Shown here in pieces: positions 43,786-52,394 of a stretch of DNA of 64,000 bases. The notes under the pieces are model-generated. The model searched no databases. It was not told where the DNA came from and worked only from the letters and a program-made list of their open reading frames with translations. The stretch's first letter is position 1. Each line of letters opens with the position of its first letter. Location: positions 5,601 through 69,600 of the forward strand of contig DYJN01000002.1 of the NCBI GenBank assembly GCA_020723085.1. The letters are read 5' to 3'. Made by a program: the position numbers and the translations under genes. This DNA is from Arcobacter sp. Its GTDB lineage: Bacteria > Acidobacteriota > Terriglobia > Bryobacterales > Bryobacteraceae.

Positions 43786-45394
43786 GGATCTCAAAGACCG
43801 CCGCGCCGTGCCGGTCGGCGATCAGCGCCACGGAGCGCCGCTTGTAGCCGCGCGCCTCGGCGAACGCGATCAGTTTCCTGCGCGTGTCGGGGAACACGTC
43901 GCGGCCTTCGGTGAACGTGATGAAGAGCTGCCGCGGGTCGGCCAGAGCCTGCTCCAGTTCCTGCGCCGCCTGCGGGTTGCTGTCTGAGTTCAGGACGATC
44001 CCGTCGGCATGGCCGATCATCGGAATGCGGTTCTTCCCGTAAAAGATGACCTCGTGGAGGATGCCCCAGTCGGCCGCGAATGCCGCCCGCCCCGGCTGCG
44101 CCTCCAGAAACTGGACGAGCGAGCGCGAAGCATCGGTCCAGACGCTCTGGGGGCCGTAGGCGATCATGTGCGCCAAGTAAGTGCTCAGGACCGAAGCGTT
44201 TGACGCGGCGCAACCGGCGAACACGGCCAGCACTACCACCGCCGCCTTGCGGCCGGTCCGCTCGAGCAGCGCGGCCGCGGCCAGCGCCGCCTGCAGGTGG
44301 AACAGCGGCCAAAGCAGGATGGCATGGTGCACGCTGCCGCCGGCATCCCGCGTCCAGGCCATCTGCGCCCACGCCACGGCGATGGCAACCGTCACGAGCA
44401 TCGCCGGCCTTCTCCGCCCGCTCCGCCAATTCAGCAGCGGCGCGGCCGCCAGCGCCAGCACCAGCAGCACCGCCTGCCAGCTCTGCCTCGGCATGCCCAG
44501 CCACTGCGCGGCGGCCAGAAGCTTCTTTTCGCGCTCCGTCAGATCCGCGGGCGGGCCTTCCGGCGACTCGCGCACCAGGTAGCCCAGCAGCCCGCTGCCG
44601 TCCAGCGTCCGGTCCAGCACCACCGCCTTCAGAAAGAGCGCGCTCATCTGGTCGCGTCTCGCATTTCCTTCAAACGTCCGCCAGCCGCTCTTCAGGTTGT
44701 AATGCAGGAAAGGCGCCGCGCCCAGCACGAAGCCCAGCACTGCCGCGGCAGCCAGCCGCCGGTTCCGCGCGATCCGCCAGACGTCCCGCGGGAAGACCAG
44801 AAGCGCGCCCAGCCCGAAGCCGCCGAGCACCCAGAGAAACAGCGCCTTGTCCCAGACGCCGAGTCCGGCAAAGAACGCGCCCGCCAGCAGCCACCGCGCC
44901 TTCCCCTCCTGCCCGAAGCGCACCATGGCATACAGCCCCGCGGCCAGACAAAGGTGCTGAATCGCCACCGGTCCCCAGTCGAACACCGCCGTCAGCAGAT
45001 AACAGGCGTCCGTCGCCAGCAGCGCCGTGGCTGCCAGCGCCGCCTTCGCGCCGCCGAGCCTCCGACTGGTGAGAAAGAACATCCATATCGAAACGGCGCC
45101 GAGCAACAGCGCGGGCAGGCGCAGCGTCCAGTCGCTGAAGCCCCAGATCTGGAAGACCGGCTTGAACAAATGCGCTTTCAATGTGCCCAGGTAGGTCATC
45201 TGCATCGTGGGCACGCGCCCCGCCCAAGGCAGATTCACCCAGAATTCCGCCACCTCCGGACGCACCACGCCGTTCAAAAACAGCAGCTCATCGTACTGCG
45301 CGCCCGGATAGGGAAGGAACAGGAGCCCCGCCGCCGCAAACAGCCCGCACAGGAGCAGCGCCCCGGCTTCGGGCAGGCGCTTGCGCAAGGTCAT
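43769..45394 (-). CDS. Glycosyltransferase family 39-like membrane protein
   Basis: 541 residues from ATG 45394, which overlaps the moaA stop by one base (TGATG). About eleven membrane helices. After the first helix lies Y-P-G-A-Q-Y-D-E-L-L-F-L-N, whose D-E pair fits the acidic catalytic motif of PMT/ArnT-type transferases. The C-terminal ~130 residues form a soluble domain. It would move a sugar from a lipid carrier outside the inner membrane; donor and target are unknown. Its tie to moaA and nadA is positional only. Confidence 0.78.
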   Translation of the reverse strand: MTLRKRLPEAGALLLCGLFAAAGLLFLPYPGAQYDELLFLNGVVRPEVAEFWVNLPWAGRVPTMQMTYLGTLKAHLFKPVFQIWGFSDWTLRLPALLLGAVSIWMFFLTSRRLGGAKAALAATALLATDACYLLTAVFDWGPVAIQHLCLAAGLYAMVRFGQEGKARWLLAGAFFAGLGVWDKALFLWVLGGFGLGALLVFPRDVWRIARNRRLAAAAVLGFVLGAAPFLHYNLKSGWRTFEGNARRDQMSALFLKAVVLDRTLDGSGLLGYLVRESPEGPPADLTEREKKLLAAAQWLGMPRQSWQAVLLVLALAAAPLLNWRSGRRRPAMLVTVAIAVAWAQMAWTRDAGGSVHHAILLWPLFHLQAALAAAALLERTGRKAAVVVLAVFAGCAASNASVLSTYLAHMIAYGPQSVWTDASRSLVQFLEAQPGRAAFAADWGILHEVIFYGKNRIPMIGHADGIVLNSDSNPQAAQELEQALADPRQLFITFTEGRDVFPDTRRKLIAFAEARGYKRRSVALIADRHGAAVFEIHEFVR

Positions 45395-46398
45395 CAGCCT
45401 CCAATCGCGTACATCGGCCGTGGCGGCGGCACGAAGCCCGCCTGCTGAATCTCGTGGCCCAGCCACTTGGCGGCCACCGTCCGCCGGATCCTCTCGCGGA
45501 TCTCGGCGTCGCCCGCGCTTCCCCGCAGCAGGCTCTTCACCTCCGTCTCTTCGAGCGCGAAGAGGCAGTAGCGGAGGTGGCCGTCCGCAGTCAGCCGGAT
45601 CCGGTTGCAGTTCAGGCAGAAAGGCCGGCTGACGCTGGCGATGAAGCCCACCGAGCCGCGCCCGTCGGGAAACCGGTACTCGAGCGCCGGCGCCCGCGGA
45701 TCGGGATCGGGCGCCGGCTCGAGCGGACCGAACTCCTCGCCGAGCACGCGGAGGATATCCTCCATCAGCAGCACGCGGCTCCGGTCCCACAGCCCTTGCG
45801 CATCCAGCGGCATGAACTCGATGTAGCGGATCTGGAATCCGTGCTCGCGGCCGAAGCGCGCCAGCGGCACGATGTCGGTTTCGAACAGGCCCCTCACCGC
45901 CACGGCATTGATCTTGATGGATTCGAATCCGGCGCGCTCAGCCGCCTCGAGCCCGGCGAGCACGCGCGGGAGCTCATCCCGCCGCGTGAGCTCAACAAAC
46001 TTCGCCCGGTCGAGCGTGTCAAGATGCACGTTCAGCCGCCGCAGCCCCGCCCGGCGCAGGGCCTCAGCCTGCTCAGCCAGGAGCACGCCGTTCGTGGTGA
46101 GGGCGATCTCGCGGATGCCCTCGATCGAGGCCAGCCCGCGCACCAGCCTGTCCAGATCGCGCCGCACCAGCGGCTCGCCCCCGGTGATCCGCACTTTGGT
46201 CACGCCGAGGCCGGCGGCAATCCGGACAAACCTCTCGATCTCTTCAAAGGACAGGATCTCCGCCCGCGGCACGAACTCCACGTTTTTCTCCGGCATGCAA
46301 TACAAGCACCGGATATTGCAGCGGTCCGTGACGCTGACTCTCAGATTGTTGTGGAGCCTGCCGAAGCCGTCGATCAGGGGTGTCCCGTGGCTCTCCAT
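45394..46398 (-). CDS. moaA: GTP 3',8-cyclase MoaA (molybdenum cofactor)
   Basis: 334 residues from ATG 46398 (a TTG nine codons upstream is possible). The radical-SAM cluster C-N-I-R-C-L-Y-C gives the C-x3-C-x2-C motif, and a second cluster site F-C-L-N-C-N-R ... Y-C lies near residue 265. The C-terminus ends in the G-G needed for activity. It makes the first intermediate of molybdopterin from GTP, jointly with MoaC, which is not in the window. It starts 30 bases after the nadA stop. Confidence 0.96.
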   Translation of the reverse strand: MESHGTPLIDGFGRLHNNLRVSVTDRCNIRCLYCMPEKNVEFVPRAEILSFEEIERFVRIAAGLGVTKVRITGGEPLVRRDLDRLVRGLASIEGIREIALTTNGVLLAEQAEALRRAGLRRLNVHLDTLDRAKFVELTRRDELPRVLAGLEAAERAGFESIKINAVAVRGLFETDIVPLARFGREHGFQIRYIEFMPLDAQGLWDRSRVLLMEDILRVLGEEFGPLEPAPDPDPRAPALEYRFPDGRGSVGFIASVSRPFCLNCNRIRLTADGHLRYCLFALEETEVKSLLRGSAGDAEIRERIRRTVAAKWLGHEIQQAGFVPPPRPMYAIGG

Positions 46399-46428
46399 GA
46401 AGGCGCCGCGCGAGGGGCAATTCAAAGT

Positions 46429-47358
46429 TTACCGCAGCGCCAGCATTCGCTCGAGAGGCTTGCGAGCCCGCGCCATCAGGTCCGGGGCGAGATCCAACCG
46501 CGGCTCCAGCGCCAGCAGGGCGGCGCGGAGCTTTTCGAGAGTGTTCCGCTTCATGTACGGGCACTCGCTGCAGTTGCACTGCTCGTTCGGCACGAAGTAA
46601 AAGCGCTTGTCCGGCGCCCGGCGCTTTAGCGTGTACTGCACGCCGCTCTCGGTCATCACGATGAACTCGCGCGCCGGGTGGGAGGTGATCCAGTCGATGA
46701 TCGCCGACGTCGAGCCGATGAAGTCCGCAAGCTGCAGGACTTCGGGCGGACACTCGGGATGGGCAGCCACCACAGCCTCCGGATGCTCCATCTTCGCCGC
46801 GGTCACCCGCCGCGCGGCGAATGTCGCATGCACCACGCAGGTCCCCTGCCAGAGCGTGAGGTTCTCCCGCCCCGTCTGCTGCTTCACGTAACGTCCAAGG
46901 TTGACGTCGGGGACGAACAGCACCGGCTGATCCGCCGGAATCGACTCCACCACGCGCACCGCATTGCGCGAGGTGCAGACGATGTCGCTCTCGGCTTTCA
47001 CCTCCGCCGACGTGTTGATGTAGCTCACCACCGCGTGATCGGGATGCTTCCGCTTCCAGGCGCGCAACTGCTCCGCGGGGCACGCATCCACGAGGCTGCA
47101 GCCCGCCTCGGCGTCCGGCACGATGACGGTCTTGGAGGGATTGAGAATCTTGGCGGTCTCCGCCATGAACCAGACGCCGCAAAAGGCGATTACCTCGCCG
47201 CCGAAGCTCTGCGCGCGACGGGCAAGCTCCAGGCTGTCGCCGATCGCGTCCGCCAGCTCCTGAATCTCGCTCTCCTGGTAATGATGCGCCAGGAGGATGG
47301 CGTTGCGCTGCTTCTTCAGCTCCAGAATCTCATCGGCGATGGTGGTGGCGGCAGGCAT
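46429..47358 (-). CDS. nadA: Quinolinate synthase
   Basis: 309 residues. The three 4Fe-4S cysteines are in view: F-C-G-V-W-F-M-A-E-T-A-K near residue 80, a middle Cys region (G-T-C-V-V-H), and C-N-C-S-E-C-P-Y-M near the C-terminus. L-A-H-H-Y-Q is the substrate loop. It condenses iminoaspartate with dihydroxyacetone phosphate in NAD synthesis; nadB and nadC are not adjacent. It follows rapZ by 57 bases. Confidence 0.96.
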   Translation of the reverse strand: MPAATTIADEILELKKQRNAILLAHHYQESEIQELADAIGDSLELARRAQSFGGEVIAFCGVWFMAETAKILNPSKTVIVPDAEAGCSLVDACPAEQLRAWKRKHPDHAVVSYINTSAEVKAESDIVCTSRNAVRVVESIPADQPVLFVPDVNLGRYVKQQTGRENLTLWQGTCVVHATFAARRVTAAKMEHPEAVVAAHPECPPEVLQLADFIGSTSAIIDWITSHPAREFIVMTESGVQYTLKRRAPDKRFYFVPNEQCNCSECPYMKRNTLEKLRAALLALEPRLDLAPDLMARARKPLERMLALR

Positions 47359-47415
47359 CTCCCGCAGTGGCCCTACGCTTCCATTGTAACAACCGGGTGA
47401 CGGCGGCCCCGCGCC

Positions 47416-48285
47416 TCACTCTTTATCGATGTCGCGGTGCGCAGCCCGGATGGAATAGCCTGCCTTCTTGAGGCGCCGCGCCACCTCCCCGGCGATCATG
47501 ACCGAGCGGTGGCGCCCGCCGGTGCAGCCGAAGGAGATGGTCAGGTAGCTCTTGCCCTCACTCACATAGTGAGGGATCAGGTAGAGCAGCAGCGCCGTGA
47601 TCCTGTTCAGGAACTCCTTTGTCTGCGGAAAGCTGCGGACAAAGCGCGCCACTCCCGCGTGGCGCCCGGTCAATTTCCGGAACTCCGGAATATAGTTGGG
47701 GTTGGGCAGAAACCGGACGTCGAAGACGAGGTCGCTCTCTGACGGGATCCCGTGCTTGTAGCCGAAGCTCATCACGTAAACCTGAAGTCCGGCATCCTCG
47801 GGTGCGCAGAAGGTCTCGGCGACCTTTCTGCGCAGCTCGTGCACGTTCAGTTCGCTCGTGTTGAGGACGAAATCCGCCATCGCCCGAATGCCGGCGAGCT
47901 GCTTCCGCTCCAGCTGCACGCTGCGCAGCACGCTGCGCTGGCCGCCGAGCGGATGAGGCCGGCGAGTTTCGCTGTAGCGGCGCACCAGAGCCTCGTCGCC
48001 GGCGTCGAGAAACAGCAGCCGCGTCCGCAGCCTCTGGCGCAGGTTGGCGATGATCTCCGGCAGCTTCTGGAGTTGCTCGCGCTCGCGGATGTCGACCACG
48101 AGGGCGGCGCGGCGGATGTTCGGGCTGTCCCTGGTCAGCTCGGCGAATTTCTCGATCAGGTCCAGAGGCAGGTTGTCCACGGCATAGTAGCCGTGGTCTT
48201 CCAGCGTCTTGAGCACGGTGCCCTTGCCCGAGCCGCTCAGGCCAGTGATGATGACCAGCTCGGGCGAAGGGCTCGGAGCGGCCAT
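47416..48285 (-). CDS. rapZ: RNase adapter protein RapZ
   Basis: 289 residues from ATG 48285. It has Walker A G-L-S-G-S-G-K-G-T, the V-D-N-L-P and V-V-D-I-R-E-R motifs, and the C-terminal domain with S-F-G-C-T-G-G-R-H-R-S-V, the diagnostic end of the family. In enterobacteria RapZ steers RNase E and controls GlmZ/GlmS; outside that group the role is less clear. It sits in the classic rpoN-hpf-rapZ order, 5 bases after hpf, but ptsN is missing between them. Confidence 0.95.
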   Translation of the reverse strand: MAAPSPSPELVIITGLSGSGKGTVLKTLEDHGYYAVDNLPLDLIEKFAELTRDSPNIRRAALVVDIREREQLQKLPEIIANLRQRLRTRLLFLDAGDEALVRRYSETRRPHPLGGQRSVLRSVQLERKQLAGIRAMADFVLNTSELNVHELRRKVAETFCAPEDAGLQVYVMSFGYKHGIPSESDLVFDVRFLPNPNYIPEFRKLTGRHAGVARFVRSFPQTKEFLNRITALLLYLIPHYVSEGKSYLTISFGCTGGRHRSVMIAGEVARRLKKAGYSIRAAHRDIDKE

Positions 48286-48290
48286 CGTCG

Positions 48291-48893
48291 TCAGGCTTCC
48301 ACCAGATCCACCGCCCCGTCGCTGCGCCGGATGAGGATATGGGGCCTGTCGGTATCGGCGTCGCGGTAGAGCAGGTAATCGCGTCCGTCCTCCATGGCCA
48401 TCATGGCCTCCTCCAGCGTCATGGGTTTGCCGTTGGCGCCGGAGGAAGTTCTCACCACGCGCGCCGGACGCGCCGGTTCCGCTTCCTCGGCTTCCGCCGC
48501 GGCCCGCCTCTTCGCGTTCTTCTCCTTGCCAGCCGCCGGCGCCGGCTCGACCGTCTCCGCCGCCGACAGAGCCTCTTCCTTGCGCGGCGACGCCGAGCGC
48601 TTCCGTTCGCGCTTCCTCTCCAGCATGCGCTGCGCCTGTTTCTCCACCTTCTCGACCGCATCCATGATTGCCGTGAACTGATCCGGCGCCGAGCCCTTGC
48701 CGAACAGCGCATGGTCGTAGAAGTTCACGCGCACCTCCGCGTGGCGGAGGTGCCGCTCCTCGGTCAAGATGACCAGGGCTCCCTTCTCGCCGCGCCTCTC
48801 GAGCAGCTTCGACAGGCGCGCGAAGGCCAACGCGAGCTTCCGCTCCTGCGACGGAGTCAGCTTGTCCTGTTTCCCAGTGAATGTGATCTTCAT
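48291..48893 (-). CDS. hpf: Ribosome hibernation promoting factor, long form
   Basis: 200 residues from ATG 48893. The N-terminal RaiA-like domain (M-K-I-T-F-T-G-K-Q, V-R-V-N-F-Y-D-H) binds the small ribosomal subunit. A charged Ala/Glu/Lys linker follows, then the short C-terminal dimerisation domain (D-Y-L-L-Y-R-D-A-D-T-D-R, I-L-I-R-R-S-D-G), so it should drive 100S ribosome formation. It is between rpoN and rapZ. Confidence 0.9.
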   Translation of the reverse strand: MKITFTGKQDKLTPSQERKLALAFARLSKLLERRGEKGALVILTEERHLRHAEVRVNFYDHALFGKGSAPDQFTAIMDAVEKVEKQAQRMLERKRERKRSASPRKEEALSAAETVEPAPAAGKEKNAKRRAAAEAEEAEPARPARVVRTSSGANGKPMTLEEAMMAMEDGRDYLLYRDADTDRPHILIRRSDGAVDLVEA

Positions 48894-48946
48894 GGACTTG
48901 CCTTTCCATTCCCGGCGCGAGTGGCGCCGCGCCTGAGGACTGCGGG

Positions 48947-50524
48947 TCAGTCCTTGACGCGGCGGTGGTGCGTCGAGGGAATCTTCATGTCCTCCCGGTA
49001 CTTGGCCACGGTGCGGCGGGTCACCTGAATGCCCCGTGGTTGCAATGCGGCGGCGATCTGATCGTCGGTGAGAGGCTTGCTCTTGTCCTCTTCCTCGATC
49101 ATCCTCTTGACCATCCGCTTCAGCGTCAGCAGGGGGATCGACCCGCCCGACGGCCCTTGCACCGCCTCGGAGAAGAAAAACCGCAGCTCGAACACGCCTT
49201 GGGGAGTGTGAGCATACTTGTTGGCCACCGCCCGGCTCACAGTCGAGGGATGCACCCCGATCTCCTCGGCCACCTCCTTGATCATCATCGGCCGCAGCGC
49301 GTCGATCCCGTTTTCCAGGAATTCGCGCTGCCGGCGCACAATCGACTCGCACACCCGGAGGATCGTCTGGCGCCGCTGCTCGATGTTCCGGATCAGTTGC
49401 AGCGCCGACTGATACCGCTCTTTGACATAGTTCCGCGTCTCTTTGTCAGCCCCCTGCCCCGGCTCCAGCAGCCTCCGGTAGCTGCCGTTGATCCGCAGCG
49501 GCGGCAGGTCCTCGTCAGAGAGCTGAATGACGTACTCATCCCCGTTGCGGGTGATGTAGACGTCCGGCTCCACCTGCCGGGCGCCGGAGCCCGAATACTT
49601 CAGGCCGGGCTTGGGATCCAGATGGCGGATCACTTCGAGCGCGATCTCGATGTGCTCCTGCGGACGCCCCAGCAGCCTCGCCAGTTCCTTGACGCTTCGC
49701 GATTCGACGAGTTTCAGATGGCGCTCGACGATCTGCCACGCCACGCCGCCCCGCGCCCCCCGGCTTTCCAGTTGAAGCAGGAGACACTCCTGCAACGACC
49801 GCGCCCCGACTCCCGCCGGGTCCAGCCTCTGCACCGCCTGGAGCGCCTCCTCAAGCGCCGGCGCCGAAAAGCCCTCCGCCTGCGCGATTTCTTCGAGCGG
49901 CACCGACAGATAGCCGGTTTCCTCAAGATTCCCGATGATGCCGTCCGCCGCCGCCCGCACCTCCTCGTCCAACACCACGAGCGCGAGCTGCTGCCGGAGG
50001 TGTTCGCTCAGCGTGACCGGAGCGGACAGGAACAGTTCGAAAGAAGGCTTCTCCGAATCGTCGGCAGCCTGCGTCCGGAAGCCCGGATCCATCCATTCTT
50101 CGAAGTAGTCTCCGAAGTCCACCTGCTCGAACGCATCGGCCGCCTTCTCGGCCGCTGCCGCCACGGCTTCTTCCTCGGCCGGCGCCTCCGCTGTGCTGCT
50201 TTCAGCGGCGGCTTCCTCGGGCGGAGTGCTTTCCCCGGCTTCTGTCGCCGCCTCCTCGGCTGCCGCCATGGTCACTTGCAACACCTCGGCATCGGACGGC
50301 TGCGGCGTCCGTTCCGCTTCCAGCAGCGCCTGGACCTCGGCCGGAGTGAGCTCCTCGCCTTCCTCGCTCGCCTCCAGAACAGGATTCGAAGCGATTTCCT
50401 GCGCGATCTTCTCCCGCAGCTCCAGCTTGTTGAGCTGGAGCACGGTCACCATCTGCACCAGTCCGGGCGTCAGGATCTGCTGCTGCTTGACTCCCAGATG
50501 CAGACGCTGCGAGATCAGGCTCAT
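48947..50524 (-). CDS. rpoN: RNA polymerase sigma-54 factor
   Basis: 525 residues from ATG 50524. Region I is the Gln/Leu-rich start (L-K-type helices with Q-Q-Q-I-L-T-P and N-P-V-L-E). Region II is an unusually long Ala/Glu acidic stretch (about residues 55-135). Core and helix-turn-helix follow (H-P-S-T-V-S-R-A-V), and the RpoN box R-R-T-V-A-K-Y-R-E lies near the end. It directs enhancer-dependent transcription. No sigma-54 activator is in the window, and I found no convincing -24/-12 site nearby. Confidence 0.96.
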   Translation of the reverse strand: MSLISQRLHLGVKQQQILTPGLVQMVTVLQLNKLELREKIAQEIASNPVLEASEEGEELTPAEVQALLEAERTPQPSDAEVLQVTMAAAEEAATEAGESTPPEEAAAESSTAEAPAEEEAVAAAAEKAADAFEQVDFGDYFEEWMDPGFRTQAADDSEKPSFELFLSAPVTLSEHLRQQLALVVLDEEVRAAADGIIGNLEETGYLSVPLEEIAQAEGFSAPALEEALQAVQRLDPAGVGARSLQECLLLQLESRGARGGVAWQIVERHLKLVESRSVKELARLLGRPQEHIEIALEVIRHLDPKPGLKYSGSGARQVEPDVYITRNGDEYVIQLSDEDLPPLRINGSYRRLLEPGQGADKETRNYVKERYQSALQLIRNIEQRRQTILRVCESIVRRQREFLENGIDALRPMMIKEVAEEIGVHPSTVSRAVANKYAHTPQGVFELRFFFSEAVQGPSGGSIPLLTLKRMVKRMIEEEDKSKPLTDDQIAAALQPRGIQVTRRTVAKYREDMKIPSTHHRRVKD

Positions 50525-50961
50525 CTGCCCCCATGATACTCCAGCCCTCCATGGTTCCGACCCGGAATTCACCTGAGCCGCATGGGCCAAACCACGCTAG
50601 CCCCCCGCGCACGGACCAGACGGCGGAAGCCGCGCCTGTAACTGCATCTCTCCCGGTCGCTTCCACCTGCCGTTCTGCCGGCGCGCCGTAGCTGAATGCC
50701 GCGTAACCCGCAGCCGCCGCTCCCGGCTTGACCGCTGCGATGAGTCCGGCAAAAGTCCCTCCGGTTCGACCGCCGCAGCTTCAGCCACGCGCCGCAGAGA
50801 CGGGTCAGGCACCCGTAAGCCAAGGCATCACCCCCCGATGCGCACCGTTTCTACTGCTGGATTTCTCAACACATAGCCGTGCGAAGCGAGAGAGCAGGGC
50901 CGCCAGAAACGGCGATTGAGAGCATTTAATGGGAAAATCTGAAGGTTTCGCGACGGAACTA

Positions 50962-50990
50962 TTGCATTTTTCGGCAATGTACGGTTTAGT
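50962..50990 (+). promoter_or_regulatory. Possible promoter of the candidate structured RNA
   Basis: TTGCAT (50962-50967) and TTTAGT (50985-50990) are 17 bases apart in an AT-richer patch. The match to sigma-70 boxes is only partial (3 of 6 and 4 of 6). It would start RNA near 50997. Confidence 0.35.
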
Positions 50991-51177
50991 AGAAGTAGAC
51001 CTGATTTGCCGATTTGGCCGGCGGCGCAGAGTTCCGGTGCTAACTCCTCCGGCAAACGACGCTGCGGGCCAGTCGGCTGATCGGACACTGCCGTGAAGGG
51101 ATCGAAGCCCCCTCCTTCGATTCGCTTCGTGAAACCCCGGCCCGCTGGCCTCCTCCTCCAGCGGGCCGTTTCCTTTT
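50991..51177 (+). ncRNA. Candidate structured small RNA of unknown class
   Basis: About 180 bases between a promoter-like pair and a strong terminator, with no coding frame and no plus-strand gene after it. Nested stems are visible. TTTGCCG (51005-51011) pairs with CGGCAAA (51050-51056) and holds an inner GAGTT/AACTC stem. ATCGAAG (51101-51107) pairs with CTTCGAT (51115-51121), extended by an outer GAAG/CTTC. GCGGGCC (51064-51070) can pair with GGCCCGC (51139-51145), the same arm the terminator uses, so two folds exclude each other. GCGGGCCAGTC recalls a stretch of 6S RNA, but the rest does not fit. Class unknown. Confidence 0.45.
51139..51177 (+). terminator. Plus-strand intrinsic terminator in the rpoN upstream gap
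   Basis: GGCCCGCTGG (51139-51148) and CCAGCGGGCC (51158-51167), a perfect 10-bp stem with a nine-base loop, are followed by GTTTCCTTTT. No annotated plus-strand gene precedes it, so it implies an unannotated transcript. Confidence 0.75.
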
Positions 51178-51331
51178 GCCCGGACGCTTGCACTGCGGGC
51201 AGAACAACGGTGACGCCCGGGAGAAAGGCGAGCCTGACGCGCTGGAACCGCAGGCGTGAGGGACTGGATCCGGTCGGGCTGCCGGAGGACCAGCCGCAAA
51301 ACCCGAAGGCGCTCCCGGGCAGGCTGGCAGC

Positions 51332-52246
51332 TTACCGCCGGGAAGGCGTGAGGCCGATGCGGCGGACGAGGGCGTCGTGGCGCGGGTGGCCGCGGAGAGA
51401 AGCGAGGCGCGGGTCGGCCTTGATCCACACAGCCTCCGGCTCGCGCCGCTCCACCGAGACTTCCAGCCAGTGGAGAGCCTTCTCCTTCTCACCCAGTGCG
51501 GCAAAGAGGCGCGCGGCGTCGACGGCTTCTTCGCGCCCCGCAGCGGCCCCTTCGGCCAGTGCCGCCGCATCCCGGCGCGCCGTCCCCACGTCTCCGCACA
51601 GGAAGGCGTCCAGGCCATGCGGGTCGAGGTCATCCACGCCGCGGCGCTCACGGGACAGCCGGAAGGCCCTGCGCGCATCCTCGCGCCGCCCGGCGTACGC
51701 CAGAGCCATGCCGTAATCCCAGTAGACATCCGGATGGAGCCCTTCCAGTTCCAGCACGCGCTCGTACTGCCGGACGGCGTCTTCCGGGCGGCCATCCGCC
51801 AGCAGGAAGAAGCCGTAGGCGTAATTCAGAAACAGCGGCAGCGGGTCGGCATCCAGAGCGGTCCGGAATTCGGAGTGCGCCTCTTTCAGGCGAAGCTCCG
51901 GCAGCAGGACAGCCACCGCATACAGCCCCCGGGCGGTGGCCGAGCGGGGATCCGCGTCGATCGCCTTGCGGAAAGCGGACTCCGCGGCGGCCCAGTTCCA
52001 GTCCTGCCAGGCAAGGCTCAAGGCGAGCGAAGCGTGCGCCTCGGCCAGCAGGGGGTCGATCTCGACGGCACGCTGCGCCGCCTGGCGGGCGCGCGTCCAG
52101 GCTTGGGCGGGCTGGATGAGCCCATAGTAGCCGGCGATGGTCACGGCGGTGGACAGCGAAGCCAGCGCCGGCGCGTAGTTCGGATCCAGCTTCAGAGAGT
52201 CGTCGAAGTACCGGACTGCCCGGACCATGCTTTCTGCCGAGTTCAT
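51332..52246 (-). CDS. TPR protein, likely truncated C-terminal half of a TolB/TPR-type regulator
   Basis: 304 residues, about seven TPR units (L-D-P-N-Y-A-P-A-L-A-S-L, I-D-P-L-L-A-E-A-H-A-S-L). The C-terminus A-V-W-I-K-A-D-P-R-L-A-S-L-R is characteristic of the tail of CadC-like or kinase-linked TolB/TPR regulators. The same frame upstream of the first ATG reads P-D-A-Y-H-L-Y-L-R-G-R-Q-Q-A-N, which is also family sequence (52247-52288). Homology therefore extends above the start codon, while the winged helix, membrane helix and TolB-like part are gone. Either it is expressed as a bare TPR protein or it is a remnant. Confidence 0.65.
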   Translation of the reverse strand: MNSAESMVRAVRYFDDSLKLDPNYAPALASLSTAVTIAGYYGLIQPAQAWTRARQAAQRAVEIDPLLAEAHASLALSLAWQDWNWAAAESAFRKAIDADPRSATARGLYAVAVLLPELRLKEAHSEFRTALDADPLPLFLNYAYGFFLLADGRPEDAVRQYERVLELEGLHPDVYWDYGMALAYAGRREDARRAFRLSRERRGVDDLDPHGLDAFLCGDVGTARRDAAALAEGAAAGREEAVDAARLFAALGEKEKALHWLEVSVERREPEAVWIKADPRLASLRGHPRHDALVRRIGLTPSRR

Positions 52247-52394
52247 GTTGGCCTGCTGGCGTCCGCGCAGGTAGAGGTGGTAGGCGTCCGGGCTGGATCG
52301 GCGCCCTGCTGAACGGCCGCCGGATGCCCCGAGGGCTGCCCGTCGAAGCAGCCTGCGGGACAGCGCCGGCTGCGCCGCCGGAGTCGTGCGGAGC

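Larger units (their letters stand above)
50525..51331. other. 807-base gap between rpoN and the TPR fragment
   Basis: No protein gene that I trust. It has an AT-richer patch (50915-51010), a plus-strand promoter-like pair, a structured segment ending in a strong plus-strand terminator (51139-51177), and a long-range stem pairing 50845-50852 with 50905-50912. The rpoN promoter must also lie here, reading leftwards; I cannot pick it out. Confidence 0.6.

Noticed and set aside
48947-50600. Sigma-54 (-24/-12) promoters near rpoN and elsewhere
   Set aside because: The TGGCAC-like sites I noticed lie inside coding sequence (for example near 15886) and lack the matching TTGC element at the right distance.
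51064-51085. Resemblance to a stretch of 6S RNA
   Set aside because: Only a short stretch matches; I cannot build the 6S closing stem, central bubble and 3' half around it.
51061-51145. A tRNA-like 7-bp closing stem (GCGGGCC/GGCCCGC) about 82 bases long
   Set aside because: No T-arm, no D-arm consensus, no CCA and no anticodon arm; treated as part of an unclassified RNA.
50202-51193. Minus-strand frames upstream of rpoN that could encode small proteins or extend RpoN
   Set aside because: The RpoN N-terminus is complete at 50524. The other frames show no motifs and run through the structured non-coding segment.
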